From positions 36,505 to 100,504 of the IMG/VR virus record IMGVR_UViG_3300027668_000010: a stretch of 64,000 bases of DNA. One strand, 5' to 3'. A program made the translations under genes and the position numbers. Shown here piece after piece: positions 26,225-35,280 of the stretch (position 1 is the first letter of the stretch; each line of letters opens with the position of its first letter). The DNA is from a virus. Below the pieces are notes generated by a model, which saw only the letters and a list, made by a program, of their open reading frames with translations, was not told the origin of the DNA and ran no database searches.

Positions 26225-27561
26225 AGAAGTTATGTGTAGTAAGTGCGCCCGTTGCAACCCGAAGTGGTTATGGTGCACGTAGTAGAGATTTTGTAAGAGG
26301 TCTTATCAAATCAAAACCAGATTGGGATATTAAAATCCTTTCTCAGAGATGGGGAGCAACTCCAATGGATGCACTTAAAGAAGGTGAAGATAGTGATTTA
26401 TTAAATAGAATCATATTGGAGAAAATGGATACTAAACCAAATGTATGGATTCAAATTACTGTACCAAATGAGTTTCAATCAGTTGGTGATTATAACATTG
26501 GTGTTACTGCAGGTGTAGAAACAACAGTTATGCCACCTGAATGTTTAGAGGGTATTAATCGTATGGATTTAACATTAGTATCATCCAATTTTACTAAGGA
26601 GGTAATAATGAGTTCTACCTTTGATAAGAAGGATAAAGATTCAGGTCAACAAATAGGCCAGTTGAAGCTTGAAAAGCCGGTTGAGGTTCTATTTGAAGGT
26701 ATCGATTTGGATATCTACAATGAAAAAGCAGCAACTGAACCTAGAATTGATAATGTTCTCAAAGATGTTACAGAGGAATTTGCGTTCCTATTTGTAGGAC
26801 ATTGGTTAAAGGGTGAATTCTTACAAGATAGAAAGAATGTAAGTGGTTTAATTTGGACATTCTTAAATCAGTTCAAAAATAAAAACAAAGTACCAGCATT
26901 AATTCTAAAAACATCATCAGGTTCTACTTCATTAGTAGATAGGGTTCATATTAAACAACAGATTGAACACATAAAGAATCATGTAAGAAAAGAAACGGGT
27001 GCAAAGAAATTACCTAATATATACCTACTACATTCAGATTTAACAGATGCGGAAATGAACGCATTATACAATCACCCAAAAGTTAAAGCCCATACTTCTT
27101 TTACGAGAGGTGAAGGATTTGGAAGACCTTTATTAGAAGCTACTATTAGTGGTAAACCAATGGTTGTTAGTGGTTGGAGTGGTCATATGGACTTTATGCA
27201 ACCAACATTTGTTAATGTAATTAGTGGTAAGTTAGACAACGTTCATAATACAGCTGCTGATAAGTTCCTTCTTAAAGAAGGGCAGTGGTTCACAATTGAT
27301 TATAGTGCCGCTGGTTCATATATGGAAGGTATTTTCAAAAATTACAAAACACATTTGGAATTATCAAGAAAACATCGTAAGTTTACAAAAGATAACTTTT
27401 CATTTGATAAGATGGTTGAATTAATGGGTACTCTAATAGATGAAACTAAGGTTGCCTCTAAACCACAGACTGTTGGTTTACAGTTACCTAAGTTGAAAAA
27501 AGTAGGAAGTACTACGGAGACACCTAAGTTAACCCTACCTACATTGAAAAGAGCTAAATAA
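26212..27561 (+). CDS. GT4-like glycosyltransferase (cassette gene 2)
   Basis: The start at ATG 26212 overlaps the preceding gene and skips an upstream TTG. VVSAPVATRSGYGARSRDFVRGL is a GT4-type N-terminal region, and EGFGRPLLEATISGKPMVVSGWSG carries the donor-binding Glu pair. The Pro/Lys-rich C-terminus (LQLPKLKKVGS, LTLPTLKRAK) is unusual and may bind a partner or membrane. It is paralogous in layout to the preceding gene. Confidence 0.85.
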   Translation: MENIKKLCVVSAPVATRSGYGARSRDFVRGLIKSKPDWDIKILSQRWGATPMDALKEGEDSDLLNRIILEKMDTKPNVWIQITVPNEFQSVGDYNIGVTAGVETTVMPPECLEGINRMDLTLVSSNFTKEVIMSSTFDKKDKDSGQQIGQLKLEKPVEVLFEGIDLDIYNEKAATEPRIDNVLKDVTEEFAFLFVGHWLKGEFLQDRKNVSGLIWTFLNQFKNKNKVPALILKTSSGSTSLVDRVHIKQQIEHIKNHVRKETGAKKLPNIYLLHSDLTDAEMNALYNHPKVKAHTSFTRGEGFGRPLLEATISGKPMVVSGWSGHMDFMQPTFVNVISGKLDNVHNTAADKFLLKEGQWFTIDYSAAGSYMEGIFKNYKTHLELSRKHRKFTKDNFSFDKMVELMGTLIDETKVASKPQTVGLQLPKLKKVGSTTETPKLTLPTLKRAK

Positions 27562-28052
27562 TGCCTGATTATTACAATACACATCTAAGAAAAACATCAG
27601 ACCCTACTCTAATTAACAAAACCAAATTAGAGAGGGGAATGGTTGTTAAAATGAAATACAAAAAAGATAAGGAAACTAAACTTTATATAGTGTTTGTATT
27701 ACAACCCAAATGGCCAAATACAACAGATGGTAAGTTACATGGATTATCATTCTCAGTAATACCTCCAAATAAGGTCAAAGAAATTTCAGAACTGTATGAT
27801 GAGGTTATATCATCTTCGAAAAAGGTGAAACGATTGGATTTAGCTAAGATTCAAATCAATGAAGCATCTAAAGTGTTTTATACATCAGAAATCAAAACTG
27901 AAAAACAATTAAGAGCTGGTTATAGAACATTTGATTTAAAGAAAATACAATCAGTTATGGCAGTTAACTATGATTGGGGTAAATATGATAAGATACCATC
28001 AGCAGCTCAACGTAGAATTGATGAACAAAAAAAGTTAGATGATGAAGATTAG
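27561..28052 (+). CDS. hypothetical protein in glycan cassette, 163 aa
   Basis: The start overlaps the preceding stop by one base. The 163-residue basic protein has a beta-rich N-terminal half (GMVVKMKYKKDKETKLYIVFVLQPKWP...LHGLSFSVIPP) and a C-terminal part, VFYTSEIKTEKQLRAGYRTFDLKKI. Similar patterns occur in tailed-phage structural neighbourhoods. It has no glycosyltransferase features. It could be a virion protein lying among the sugar genes, possibly even their acceptor (speculation). Confidence 0.6.
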   Translation: MPDYYNTHLRKTSDPTLINKTKLERGMVVKMKYKKDKETKLYIVFVLQPKWPNTTDGKLHGLSFSVIPPNKVKEISELYDEVISSSKKVKRLDLAKIQINEASKVFYTSEIKTEKQLRAGYRTFDLKKIQSVMAVNYDWGKYDKIPSAAQRRIDEQKKLDDED

Positions 28053-28662
28053 TTATGCAATACCCGTTTGTAATGAGTTAAATGAAATTAAAAGATTAAT
28101 TCCCTTTTTACTACAAACCAAACAACCTGATGATGAGGTTGTTGTACTATTTGATTCAATTAATGGGTCTGATGGGGTTAGGGATTACCTTATGAGTGCT
28201 AGTGAGTATGGTGAATTTAAATGGTATGATTATCCATTCGATGGGCACTTTGGTAATATGAAAAATAAACTAACTACTCATTGTAGTGGTGATTATATAT
28301 TTCAGATTGATGCAGATGAAATTCCAAATGAATCATTCATGCTTAACATTCATGCAATACTTGAAGAGAATGATGTTGATGTTGTTTTAGTACCGAGAGT
28401 TAATACAGTAGAAGGTTTAACTGATGAGCATATCCAAAAATGGGGATGGAACGTAGATGAAAAAGGATGGGTACAGTTTCCCGATTATCAATGGAGGATT
28501 TATAAGAACAACGAATCAATCAGATGGCAAAATAAAGTACATGAAACTTTAATAGGATATAACACCATTTCTAATTTACCTTCAATAGAAGAGTTAGCAT
28601 TATATCACCCAAAGACAATTGATAGACAAGAAAAACAAAACGCATACTACGATACCTTATGA
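28039..28662 (+). CDS. GT2-like glycosyltransferase
   Basis: GT-A fold: ISYAIPVCNELNEIKRLIPFLLQTKQPDDEVVVLFDS, FQIDADEIP (DxD-type metal site) and WVQFPDYQWRIYKNNESIRWQNKVHETL. It is a short 207-aa catalytic domain. The start may be either of two adjacent ATGs. It overlaps both neighbours, a sign of coupling within the cassette. Confidence 0.85.
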   Translation: MMKISYAIPVCNELNEIKRLIPFLLQTKQPDDEVVVLFDSINGSDGVRDYLMSASEYGEFKWYDYPFDGHFGNMKNKLTTHCSGDYIFQIDADEIPNESFMLNIHAILEENDVDVVLVPRVNTVEGLTDEHIQKWGWNVDEKGWVQFPDYQWRIYKNNESIRWQNKVHETLIGYNTISNLPSIEELALYHPKTIDRQEKQNAYYDTL

Positions 28663-29501
28663 TATTTTGGAGAACGTATAACAACAAAGTACACTCAATT
28701 GAAGAAACTAACAAATTAGGATTCCCAATTGATAATGCATCATATATACCTGATGAGTATTTAGAAAAAGGTGAATTTGTAATTTTAAGGACAGCATTTG
28801 GAGTGGGTGATTGGGGAATAATATCAGCATTCCCTCGAAAACTTAAAGAGAAGTATCCTGATTGTAAGGTTTTAATACCATCACCAACATTACTAAGAAG
28901 TATGTTTGGTGAGCTAGAGAAAAATTGGAGCTCTTGGAGTGACCCATTTAAAGTAGTTAATACTATATTTGATAACAATCCTTATGTTGATGGGTTTATT
29001 GATTCATTTGAAGAAGATGTGTTCAATGACCACTATCGTATATATGGTAATACAGATGTACCATTGATGGAAGAAATTTTACGATTTTGGCAGTTTGATA
29101 ATTTTGATAATATTGAGCCGGAATTACATTGGTCTAAAGAAGAACTAGAACTCGGTGATAAAATCATTAAGGAACATTGTAATGGTGAATTCGGAACTCT
29201 CCTTATATCAAACAGATTTGATGGTATTGGTATTAAGAAAATTCAGAAAGTGGTTAGTGATTATAACTTACCAATGTTTTATTGGACTAAATCACCTGAA
29301 ATTGATGGGTTGGAATTTACAAAAGCTTTGGATATGAGACATATAGATACTCGTATTCAACTATACATTAAAAGTAAAGCAAAGTTCAATGTAGGTAATC
29401 AGACTGGTGTTAATGATACAATAGCAAACTATACACCAACATTAACCGTAGCTCGACCTAATATTGGGTCTAATATAATCCGTAGTCAGATTTATTTATG
29501 A
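28659..29501 (+). CDS. glycosyltransferase-like protein (GT9-like)
   Basis: ATGA overlap with the preceding gene. The N-terminal part, ILRTAFGVGDWGIISAFPRKLKEKYPDCKVLIP, resembles GT9/heptosyltransferase GT-B starts (G-x-GD...A...l...p). The C-terminal VGNQTGVNDTIANYTPTLTVARPN has the G-P donor-loop style. At 280 aa it is on the short side. The donor sugar is unknown. Confidence 0.6.
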   Translation: MIFWRTYNNKVHSIEETNKLGFPIDNASYIPDEYLEKGEFVILRTAFGVGDWGIISAFPRKLKEKYPDCKVLIPSPTLLRSMFGELEKNWSSWSDPFKVVNTIFDNNPYVDGFIDSFEEDVFNDHYRIYGNTDVPLMEEILRFWQFDNFDNIEPELHWSKEELELGDKIIKEHCNGEFGTLLISNRFDGIGIKKIQKVVSDYNLPMFYWTKSPEIDGLEFTKALDMRHIDTRIQLYIKSKAKFNVGNQTGVNDTIANYTPTLTVARPNIGSNIIRSQIYL

Positions 29502-30181
29502 AAATAGTAGTTTATACCGCAATCATTGGTGGATATGATACATTAACCGAACCATTAGTAACACCTGATGGGGTTGATTTCATATGCTTTACTGATAGGG
29601 ATATTAAAAGTGATGTATGGGAAATTCGAAAGGTTTTACCTTTATATGAAGATAATACCCGAACTGCCAGAAAATATAAAATATTACCTCATAGATTTTT
29701 ACCTGAGTATGATATATCAATTTGGGCCGATGGGAACGAAACGATAGTAGGTGACGTTAATAAACTTTTAGAAAAGTTCCTTACTGATAAGAATATGGCT
29801 GTTTATAATCATATGAGTTGTTGGGATAAGCGGGATTGTGTATATAAAGAAGCTCAGGCTATATTTGATTTAGGTAATAACAATAATAATTGGAAAGATT
29901 CCCCATCTATAATTCAGAAACAAATAAAACGATATACGGATGATGGGTATCCTTTAAACAATGGATTAATAGTTAGTGGGGTAGTTCTTAGAAAGCATAA
30001 TGAAGGTGATATTATAAAATGTATGGAACTATGGTGGGAAGAACTTAAATATGGTAGCAAAAGAGACCAGCTGAGTTTTAATTATTCTGCTTGGAAATGT
30101 AATACTCACTTTAATTGGATTAACCAAGATATCAGAAATGATGGTTATGTCTTAGAAGTTAAACACAATCACCAAAAATGA
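29498..30181 (+). CDS. TOD1/MUCI70-type (DUF616) glycosyltransferase-like protein
   Basis: The N-terminus VVYTAIIGGYDTLTEP...DFICFTDRDIKSDVWEIRKVLP..EDNTRTARKYKILPHRFLPEYDISIWADGN matches the DUF616 pattern. This family has glycosyltransferase-like fold features, with WADGN as the metal-binding position. ATGA overlaps on both sides couple it to the neighbours. The acceptor is unknown. Confidence 0.75.
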   Translation: MKIVVYTAIIGGYDTLTEPLVTPDGVDFICFTDRDIKSDVWEIRKVLPLYEDNTRTARKYKILPHRFLPEYDISIWADGNETIVGDVNKLLEKFLTDKNMAVYNHMSCWDKRDCVYKEAQAIFDLGNNNNNWKDSPSIIQKQIKRYTDDGYPLNNGLIVSGVVLRKHNEGDIIKCMELWWEELKYGSKRDQLSFNYSAWKCNTHFNWINQDIRNDGYVLEVKHNHQK

Positions 30182-30735
30182 AAATAGCAATACATCAACC
30201 GAACTTTTTACCTTGGTATCCGTTTTTTCAAAAAGTTGAAGAAGTGGATAGGTTTATTATATTAGGTAATCCACAATTTGAAAAAAATGGGTTTCAAAAC
30301 CGTTTCAATCTAAATGAGAAATGGCATACGATGAGCACCAAAAAGGGATTAGACCCTATTAATACAAAGATATATTTAAATCCTTTAAAAGATTGGAATA
30401 AAATTAAATTAAACTTACCGGAATATAAAGATATTTTAGATAAGTTGGATGAGTGTATTAGTGATAATCTGTTTACAACCAATTCTAAAATAATAGAAAA
30501 ACTTACAGAAATGTTAGGGTATAACACAGAGATATTATACGATTATCCAACTGATTTAAAATCAACTGAGCGGTTAGTGGATATCTGCTTACATTATGGG
30601 GCTACTGAATACCTTTCGGGTATTAGTGGTAAGAAATATTTAGATTTGAATTTGTTTGAATCTAATGGAATTAAGGTAAAGTTCCAAGAAACATCAACAA
30701 AAATACATACATTAAAATTATTAAGTAATGAGTAG
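30178..30735 (+). CDS. WbqC-like family protein
   Basis: The start MKIAIHQPNFLPWYPFFQKVEEVDRFIIL, followed by FQNRF and a YLSGISGKKYLDLNLFESNGIKV segment, is the signature of the WbqC family. This family is found in O-antigen and polysaccharide loci, often next to aminotransferases and glycosyltransferases. The length, 185 aa, is slightly short. It supports a surface-glycan pathway encoded by this phage. Confidence 0.85.
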   Translation: MKIAIHQPNFLPWYPFFQKVEEVDRFIILGNPQFEKNGFQNRFNLNEKWHTMSTKKGLDPINTKIYLNPLKDWNKIKLNLPEYKDILDKLDECISDNLFTTNSKIIEKLTEMLGYNTEILYDYPTDLKSTERLVDICLHYGATEYLSGISGKKYLDLNLFESNGIKVKFQETSTKIHTLKLLSNE

Positions 30736-31282
30736 AAAAACATTTAGATTCGATGATATATGTTCAAACGCTGATATGAAACTTCATATTGATATAGCAG
30801 AACATATTAAAAAAGAAATCCCATCAGCGGATGTAATATTCTGTGTATCACCATTGGTGCATGATATGAGTTCAGAGATTGGTAAAACAAAACAACGAAT
30901 ATTTCCACAGATATTAAACGCACATAGTGATTATAGGAAATTTTATCAAGTAGATAACTGTGGTATCCCCACATTTCCAGAGTGGATAAGTAGAGCTGGG
31001 CATGGGTTAATACACGTCGACCATAGATTATTAACTAAAGAAACACAAGAACTTAGTATCCTAACCAGTTGTAGTTTATCTAAATCTACTACATTCGTAC
31101 CACCATTTAATAAATGGAATGCACATACTGATGCAATTTGTAATGAGCATGGTATAAAGTTAGTAAAATTTGAAGATGGGTGGTTATGTTGTGAATATAA
31201 CGAATACAATCCTAAGAATAATCTATGGTATATACATGCTAGAGAATTTACATTAGAAAGTTTTAAAAATTGGTTAGGGTGA
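30728..31282 (+). CDS. NodB-like polysaccharide deacetylase-like protein
   Basis: RFDDICSN near the N-terminus fits the metal-binding Asp pair of NodB-type deacetylases. GHGLIHVDHRLL supplies a histidine motif, and FVPPFNKWN resembles the catalytic-arm FRPPxG motif. At 184 aa it is a minimal domain. It would remove acetyl groups from an N-acetylated sugar of the cassette product. Confidence 0.6.
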   Translation: MSRKTFRFDDICSNADMKLHIDIAEHIKKEIPSADVIFCVSPLVHDMSSEIGKTKQRIFPQILNAHSDYRKFYQVDNCGIPTFPEWISRAGHGLIHVDHRLLTKETQELSILTSCSLSKSTTFVPPFNKWNAHTDAICNEHGIKLVKFEDGWLCCEYNEYNPKNNLWYIHAREFTLESFKNWLG

Positions 31283-32274
31283 AACGTATATTACTTATAA
31301 CATCCCAATATAGGGTAGGTGAGCGAATATATCCAATAATACCACATCTTGCAACGGAGTATGATGTCGACTTACTAAAAGTATATCAAATGGCTGATAA
31401 TCATAAGTGGGTTGGTGATGTTGATATGAGGGGTGTATTTAATAAAAAATATTCAGAGTACTTTCAGAATATATATCAACATAAATGTGATGTATCAAAT
31501 TACGACCTCATCATATCCGATGATAATAGGGATAGTAAAAAGACTAATCTAAGAGATGTATATTCTAAAAAGAACTGTAATCTTATAGCATTTGGACATG
31601 GTAACACCGAAGAACCCTACTTCAAACGAGGATATAAGATTGTATTTGATAAATGTATGGTGTTCGGTAAAAAGGATACTATACATACAGATTGCATAGC
31701 TAGTGGTATTCCATGTAATGATAATCTTATTAACTATAAGAATCTTCCCAAAAAACATATATTGGTTATAGTTAACTTTTTAGGTAATAGGAATGCACCA
31801 TTTCAAAAATTCAATGAGGATTTTTTCAAAAAGATTGATATATTAAATATACAAAAGTACTTTAATCTTCCTGTAATTATAAAATTAAAGAGTCGGGCTG
31901 ATGAGGGTGGTTATTCCCAAAATACATCATACCTACATAAGATTTTACCAGATGAGTTAGATTATAAAATAGTAATCGATACCGTTGATGATAATAAACT
32001 AATAGCGGAGAGTAAGTGTGTTATTTCAGCACCATCAACTTTTGCGTTTAAACCAATACAGCTTGGAATACCTACTGTTTTAATAAAAAGATATGGCCAG
32101 GATGGTAGTTTTTCTGATTACGATTCTTTATTTGATATTAATACAAATATATTACCACATTTATCAAATGATGTAAAGCATACCGATTGGATATTAAATT
32201 CAATAGAAGGTGGTTTGATGTTTAATAGTACAGATATTGTAGTTAACATTTTAAAAGAATTAATCCGAAATTAA
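31279..32274 (+). CDS. GT-B-like transferase / CDP-glycerol transferase-like protein
   Basis: A GTG start at 31279 makes a four-base GTGA overlap with the preceding gene and is preferred over an upstream TTG. The 331-residue protein starts RILLITSQYRVGERIYPIIPHL. Its C-terminal AESKCVISAPSTFAFKPIQLGIPTVLIKRYGQDGS resembles the donor site of UDP-sugar epimerase/glycerophosphotransferase-type GT-B enzymes. The precise activity is unknown. It is the last gene of the first cassette transcript, and a promoter follows. Confidence 0.55.
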   Translation: MKRILLITSQYRVGERIYPIIPHLATEYDVDLLKVYQMADNHKWVGDVDMRGVFNKKYSEYFQNIYQHKCDVSNYDLIISDDNRDSKKTNLRDVYSKKNCNLIAFGHGNTEEPYFKRGYKIVFDKCMVFGKKDTIHTDCIASGIPCNDNLINYKNLPKKHILVIVNFLGNRNAPFQKFNEDFFKKIDILNIQKYFNLPVIIKLKSRADEGGYSQNTSYLHKILPDELDYKIVIDTVDDNKLIAESKCVISAPSTFAFKPIQLGIPTVLIKRYGQDGSFSDYDSLFDINTNILPHLSNDVKHTDWILNSIEGGLMFNSTDIVVNILKELIRN

Positions 32275-32275
32275 T

Positions 32276-32306
32276 TAGGTTATATGGGAAATAATTAGTA
32301 TATTTG
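32276..32306 (+). promoter_or_regulatory. replication-type promoter inside the glycan cassette
   Basis: TTAGGTTATATGGG with TATATTTG at 32299 and 21-nt spacing. Its downstream flank closely matches that of the promoter at 20284. Confidence 0.75.
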
Positions 32307-32327
32307 TGTAAACAATAGGTATAAATA

Positions 32328-33287
32328 ATGAAAGAAAACATAATTGTATATGTGTCATCTAGAAACAACTATGATATGGTTGAAGGGGCTGTTCTAAAAA
32401 ATATTAAATTAGATGGTTACGAATTTATCAATGTGGATGATGGTAGTTGTGATGAAGAGGTAGCTAAAGGGATAGAACAATCAAAAAGGATTGGGTTCAC
32501 ATTCCTACAGAATAAGAAGCGTGGTGTACAGTATGCAACTCAAACCGTAATTGATTGGGTAAATGAAAATAGACCTAACTGTAAGTACATAGTTTGTTTT
32601 CAGCACGATAATTACCCAATAAGTGATAACTTCTTTGATTCAATGAATACACAAATTAAATCATTGGAAAATGAAAACGTAGGATTGATTGGATTTAATG
32701 TTTTAGATAAGGGTAGTTATACCGGCAATTCGTTAAAACGATACTATAACTCAGAACCCAATGTTAAGGGGATGATAGGTATGTGCCATTTAACTGTAAT
32801 GGATAATCGTAAGAGGTGGTTATGTCCTACACGTCAACCAAACCTAATTAAGCATGAGGGGTTCAACACTCCGTTTTCAATTGAATTCCCAATGTGGGCT
32901 GCAATCGGTATTAATGTAAAAGCATGGAATGATGTAATAGAGCCAACGGAGGATTACCAATTTCACTTATGGGCTCCAGATATAGCATTCCAATTCAATT
33001 TTAAAAATTATATGTCGGTTATTCTACCAAATTTATATTGTATGAATGACCAGAATTTGAAGAACAATTTTGGGATACATGAGAATAGCGCCCATAGTGC
33101 TAAAGCTGGTAATGAATTCCATTTCGGAGAATACGGACCTCATTTAACTAATTTCAAAAAGAGATGGGGGTGGGATTACGAAAATGTAAAAGGGACGTTC
33201 CCAAAAGTAAAAGATAAGTACGTTGGTACTTTAATAGAACAATATTATATGCACGATATAAATAAAGGACCATTATGGAAACTATGA
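32328..33287 (+). CDS. GT2-like glycosyltransferase
   Basis: The 319-residue protein has a GT-A type N-terminus (IVYVSSRNNYDMVEGAVLKNIKLDGYEFINVDDGS) and a CFQHDNYP segment at the metal-site position. GFNTPFSIEFPMWAAIGINVKAWND is the acceptor region. It is the first gene of the second cassette transcript and overlaps the NeuC-like gene. Confidence 0.8.
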   Translation: MKENIIVYVSSRNNYDMVEGAVLKNIKLDGYEFINVDDGSCDEEVAKGIEQSKRIGFTFLQNKKRGVQYATQTVIDWVNENRPNCKYIVCFQHDNYPISDNFFDSMNTQIKSLENENVGLIGFNVLDKGSYTGNSLKRYYNSEPNVKGMIGMCHLTVMDNRKRWLCPTRQPNLIKHEGFNTPFSIEFPMWAAIGINVKAWNDVIEPTEDYQFHLWAPDIAFQFNFKNYMSVILPNLYCMNDQNLKNNFGIHENSAHSAKAGNEFHFGEYGPHLTNFKKRWGWDYENVKGTFPKVKDKYVGTLIEQYYMHDINKGPLWKL

Positions 33288-34303
33288 TTATGAGTAGATT
33301 TTTACATATAGTTGGAACACGCCCCAACTTTATAAAAGCTTGGCCTGTTATTGTAGAACTAAATAAATTAGGTTATACTAATGAGGTTTTAAATACAGGC
33401 CAACATTATGATAAGAATATGACAGATGATATTCTGAATGATATTGGTATGTATACCCCACATTATAATATTAATAGAGGTAATGTTGCAGAAATGATTA
33501 ATGGGATTACACCTATTATGGAGTACAATTATGATGCTATCTTTATTTATGGAGATGTTGATTCCAGCTTAGCTGGGGCAATCGCAGCTCATTCAAAAAA
33601 AATAGATATAATTCACGTTGAATCGGGACTAAGGAGTGGTGATTTACAAATGCCTGAAGAAGTTAATAGGAGAGTAATTGATATACTATCTAAATGGAAA
33701 TTTACAACAGAGATTGATGGGGTACATAATCTAATAGATGAGGGGTTATCAGAAAACACCAAGTTGATTGGGAACACAGCTATCGATACGTTAAAGAAGT
33801 TACCTTTACATAAAGTAAATACGGATAATTTCGGAGGCATATTACTAACACTCCACCGACCTTTCAATGTTGATAATTGCCCCAACCTCACAGAAATTCT
33901 TTTGGAAGTTGATTCATTAGGATTGGATGTTATATTCCCAATACACCCCAGAACCAGAGAAAACATAATAGGTCATTATAATAATATTACATTAGTTGAA
34001 CCAATGGGTTATAAAAAATTCATGTCAACCTTAGTAAATTCTGATTTTGTAATAAGTGATTCAGGTGGTATACAATGTGAATGTGCTTCATTGAATGTTC
34101 CGTTATTCATACTAAGACCAAGCACAGAGCATAAATCAGTATTAAAACATAACAAAGCAAAGTTAATTAACACAGATGATATTACTCTCAAAAAATTAAC
34201 CGATTTCATAGAGAATGAGTATAACCATAACTCAGTAAATACTTTATGGGATGGTAAAGCAGCAGAGAGATTAGCATTTGAAATAAGTAAAATATATGAG
34301 TAA
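33284..34303 (+). CDS. UDP-GlcNAc 2-epimerase (NeuC/WecB type)
   Basis: Family motifs are complete: HIVGTRPNFIKAWPVIVEL, GDVDSSLAGAIAA, HVESGLRSGDLQMPEEVNRRVID, LTLHRP and SDSGGIQCECASLNVPLFILR. In nonulosonate pathways the hydrolysing form (NeuC) releases ManNAc-type sugars from UDP-GlcNAc. The non-hydrolysing form (WecB) makes UDP-ManNAc. The NeuB and NeuA neighbours favour the former. The start at 33284 gives an ATGA overlap. ATGs at 33275 and 33290 are alternatives. Confidence 0.88.
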   Translation: MIMSRFLHIVGTRPNFIKAWPVIVELNKLGYTNEVLNTGQHYDKNMTDDILNDIGMYTPHYNINRGNVAEMINGITPIMEYNYDAIFIYGDVDSSLAGAIAAHSKKIDIIHVESGLRSGDLQMPEEVNRRVIDILSKWKFTTEIDGVHNLIDEGLSENTKLIGNTAIDTLKKLPLHKVNTDNFGGILLTLHRPFNVDNCPNLTEILLEVDSLGLDVIFPIHPRTRENIIGHYNNITLVEPMGYKKFMSTLVNSDFVISDSGGIQCECASLNVPLFILRPSTEHKSVLKHNKAKLINTDDITLKKLTDFIENEYNHNSVNTLWDGKAAERLAFEISKIYE

Positions 34304-35252
34304 GATATTAGTTACAGGTTGTGCAGGCCTGATTGGAAATCACGTAGTAGAAATCCTTTTAGATAAAGGTTACGATGTAATCGGAGTAGATGATTTGAGT
34401 TATGGTTCGAATATGATGAATCACCCAAAGTTCAAATTTGTAGAAAGTAAAGTGCAAAGAGTTTCATTAAAACAGTTGATAAATACGGATGAGTTGGATG
34501 TAGTATTCCATTTAGCAACTCTAAAAAAACCATTTAATGGAGTTAAGTGTAACTCATCAGATGTAATGTTAAATAGCGTTACAATGGCTCAAACTATTAA
34601 ATCCATATGTAAATCGACTGGAGCATTTCTCATATTCAGTAGTACATCAGATGTATATTCAAACTCAAGTACATTTAAAGAAACCGATAGATTAACGATT
34701 GGACCTCCTACCATTAGAAGATATAGTTATGCGATGACCAAATTATGGGAAGAGCAATATTATATGGACTTATTTAAAGAAGGTTACATCAATGGTTCGA
34801 TTGCTAGAATATTTGGATGCACCAGTCCAAAAGCTGTAAAAGGTTGGAGTGGTGGACATATCCCATTATTTTTAGATAAAGCAATGAAAGGTGAGGATAT
34901 TGTTATACATGGTGATGGTACTCAAACGAGAAGTATAGCTCACGCCGAAACCATCGCTGCAGGATTAATTAGAATGTATGAGATGAAGCAAGTTTCAACT
35001 AAAGAAATATTTAATTTAGGTTCTGATAAACAGGCCTCAGTAAGAACGGCAGCGGAACTAATTAAAACAATAACAAATAGTAAATCAGAAATAAAACACA
35101 TAAGTACTAAAGAGGCTTTTGGTGATTATCCTGAAATAGAATATAGATTCGCAGATACCAAAAAAGCACGTAAGATTTTAGGTGTTACATTTGATGATAA
35201 TTTGGATGATATAATAACAGAAATGTACAACGAATGGAAAATAGAAAAATAG
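34296..35252 (+). CDS. NAD-dependent epimerase/dehydratase (SDR)
   Basis: Extended SDR with LVTGCAGLIGNHVVEILL (NAD-binding GxxGxxG), FSSTSDVYSNS and the catalytic pair YSYAMTK (YxxxK). HGDGTQTRSIAHAETIAAGLI is the UDP-sugar-binding end. It would epimerise or dehydrate a nucleotide sugar to supply a donor for the neighbouring glycosyltransferases. It overlaps the NeuC-like gene by eight bases. Confidence 0.87.
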   Translation: MSKILVTGCAGLIGNHVVEILLDKGYDVIGVDDLSYGSNMMNHPKFKFVESKVQRVSLKQLINTDELDVVFHLATLKKPFNGVKCNSSDVMLNSVTMAQTIKSICKSTGAFLIFSSTSDVYSNSSTFKETDRLTIGPPTIRRYSYAMTKLWEEQYYMDLFKEGYINGSIARIFGCTSPKAVKGWSGGHIPLFLDKAMKGEDIVIHGDGTQTRSIAHAETIAAGLIRMYEMKQVSTKEIFNLGSDKQASVRTAAELIKTITNSKSEIKHISTKEAFGDYPEIEYRFADTKKARKILGVTFDDNLDDIITEMYNEWKIEK

Positions 35253-35280
35253 TAGTAAAATTAATAGCAAACTAAGAGTT

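Noticed and set aside
31287-31294. TATATTAC resembling a -7 element at the start of the gene at 31279
   Set aside because: There is no GG or TTGG 21 nt upstream, so it fails the otherwise invariant spacing.
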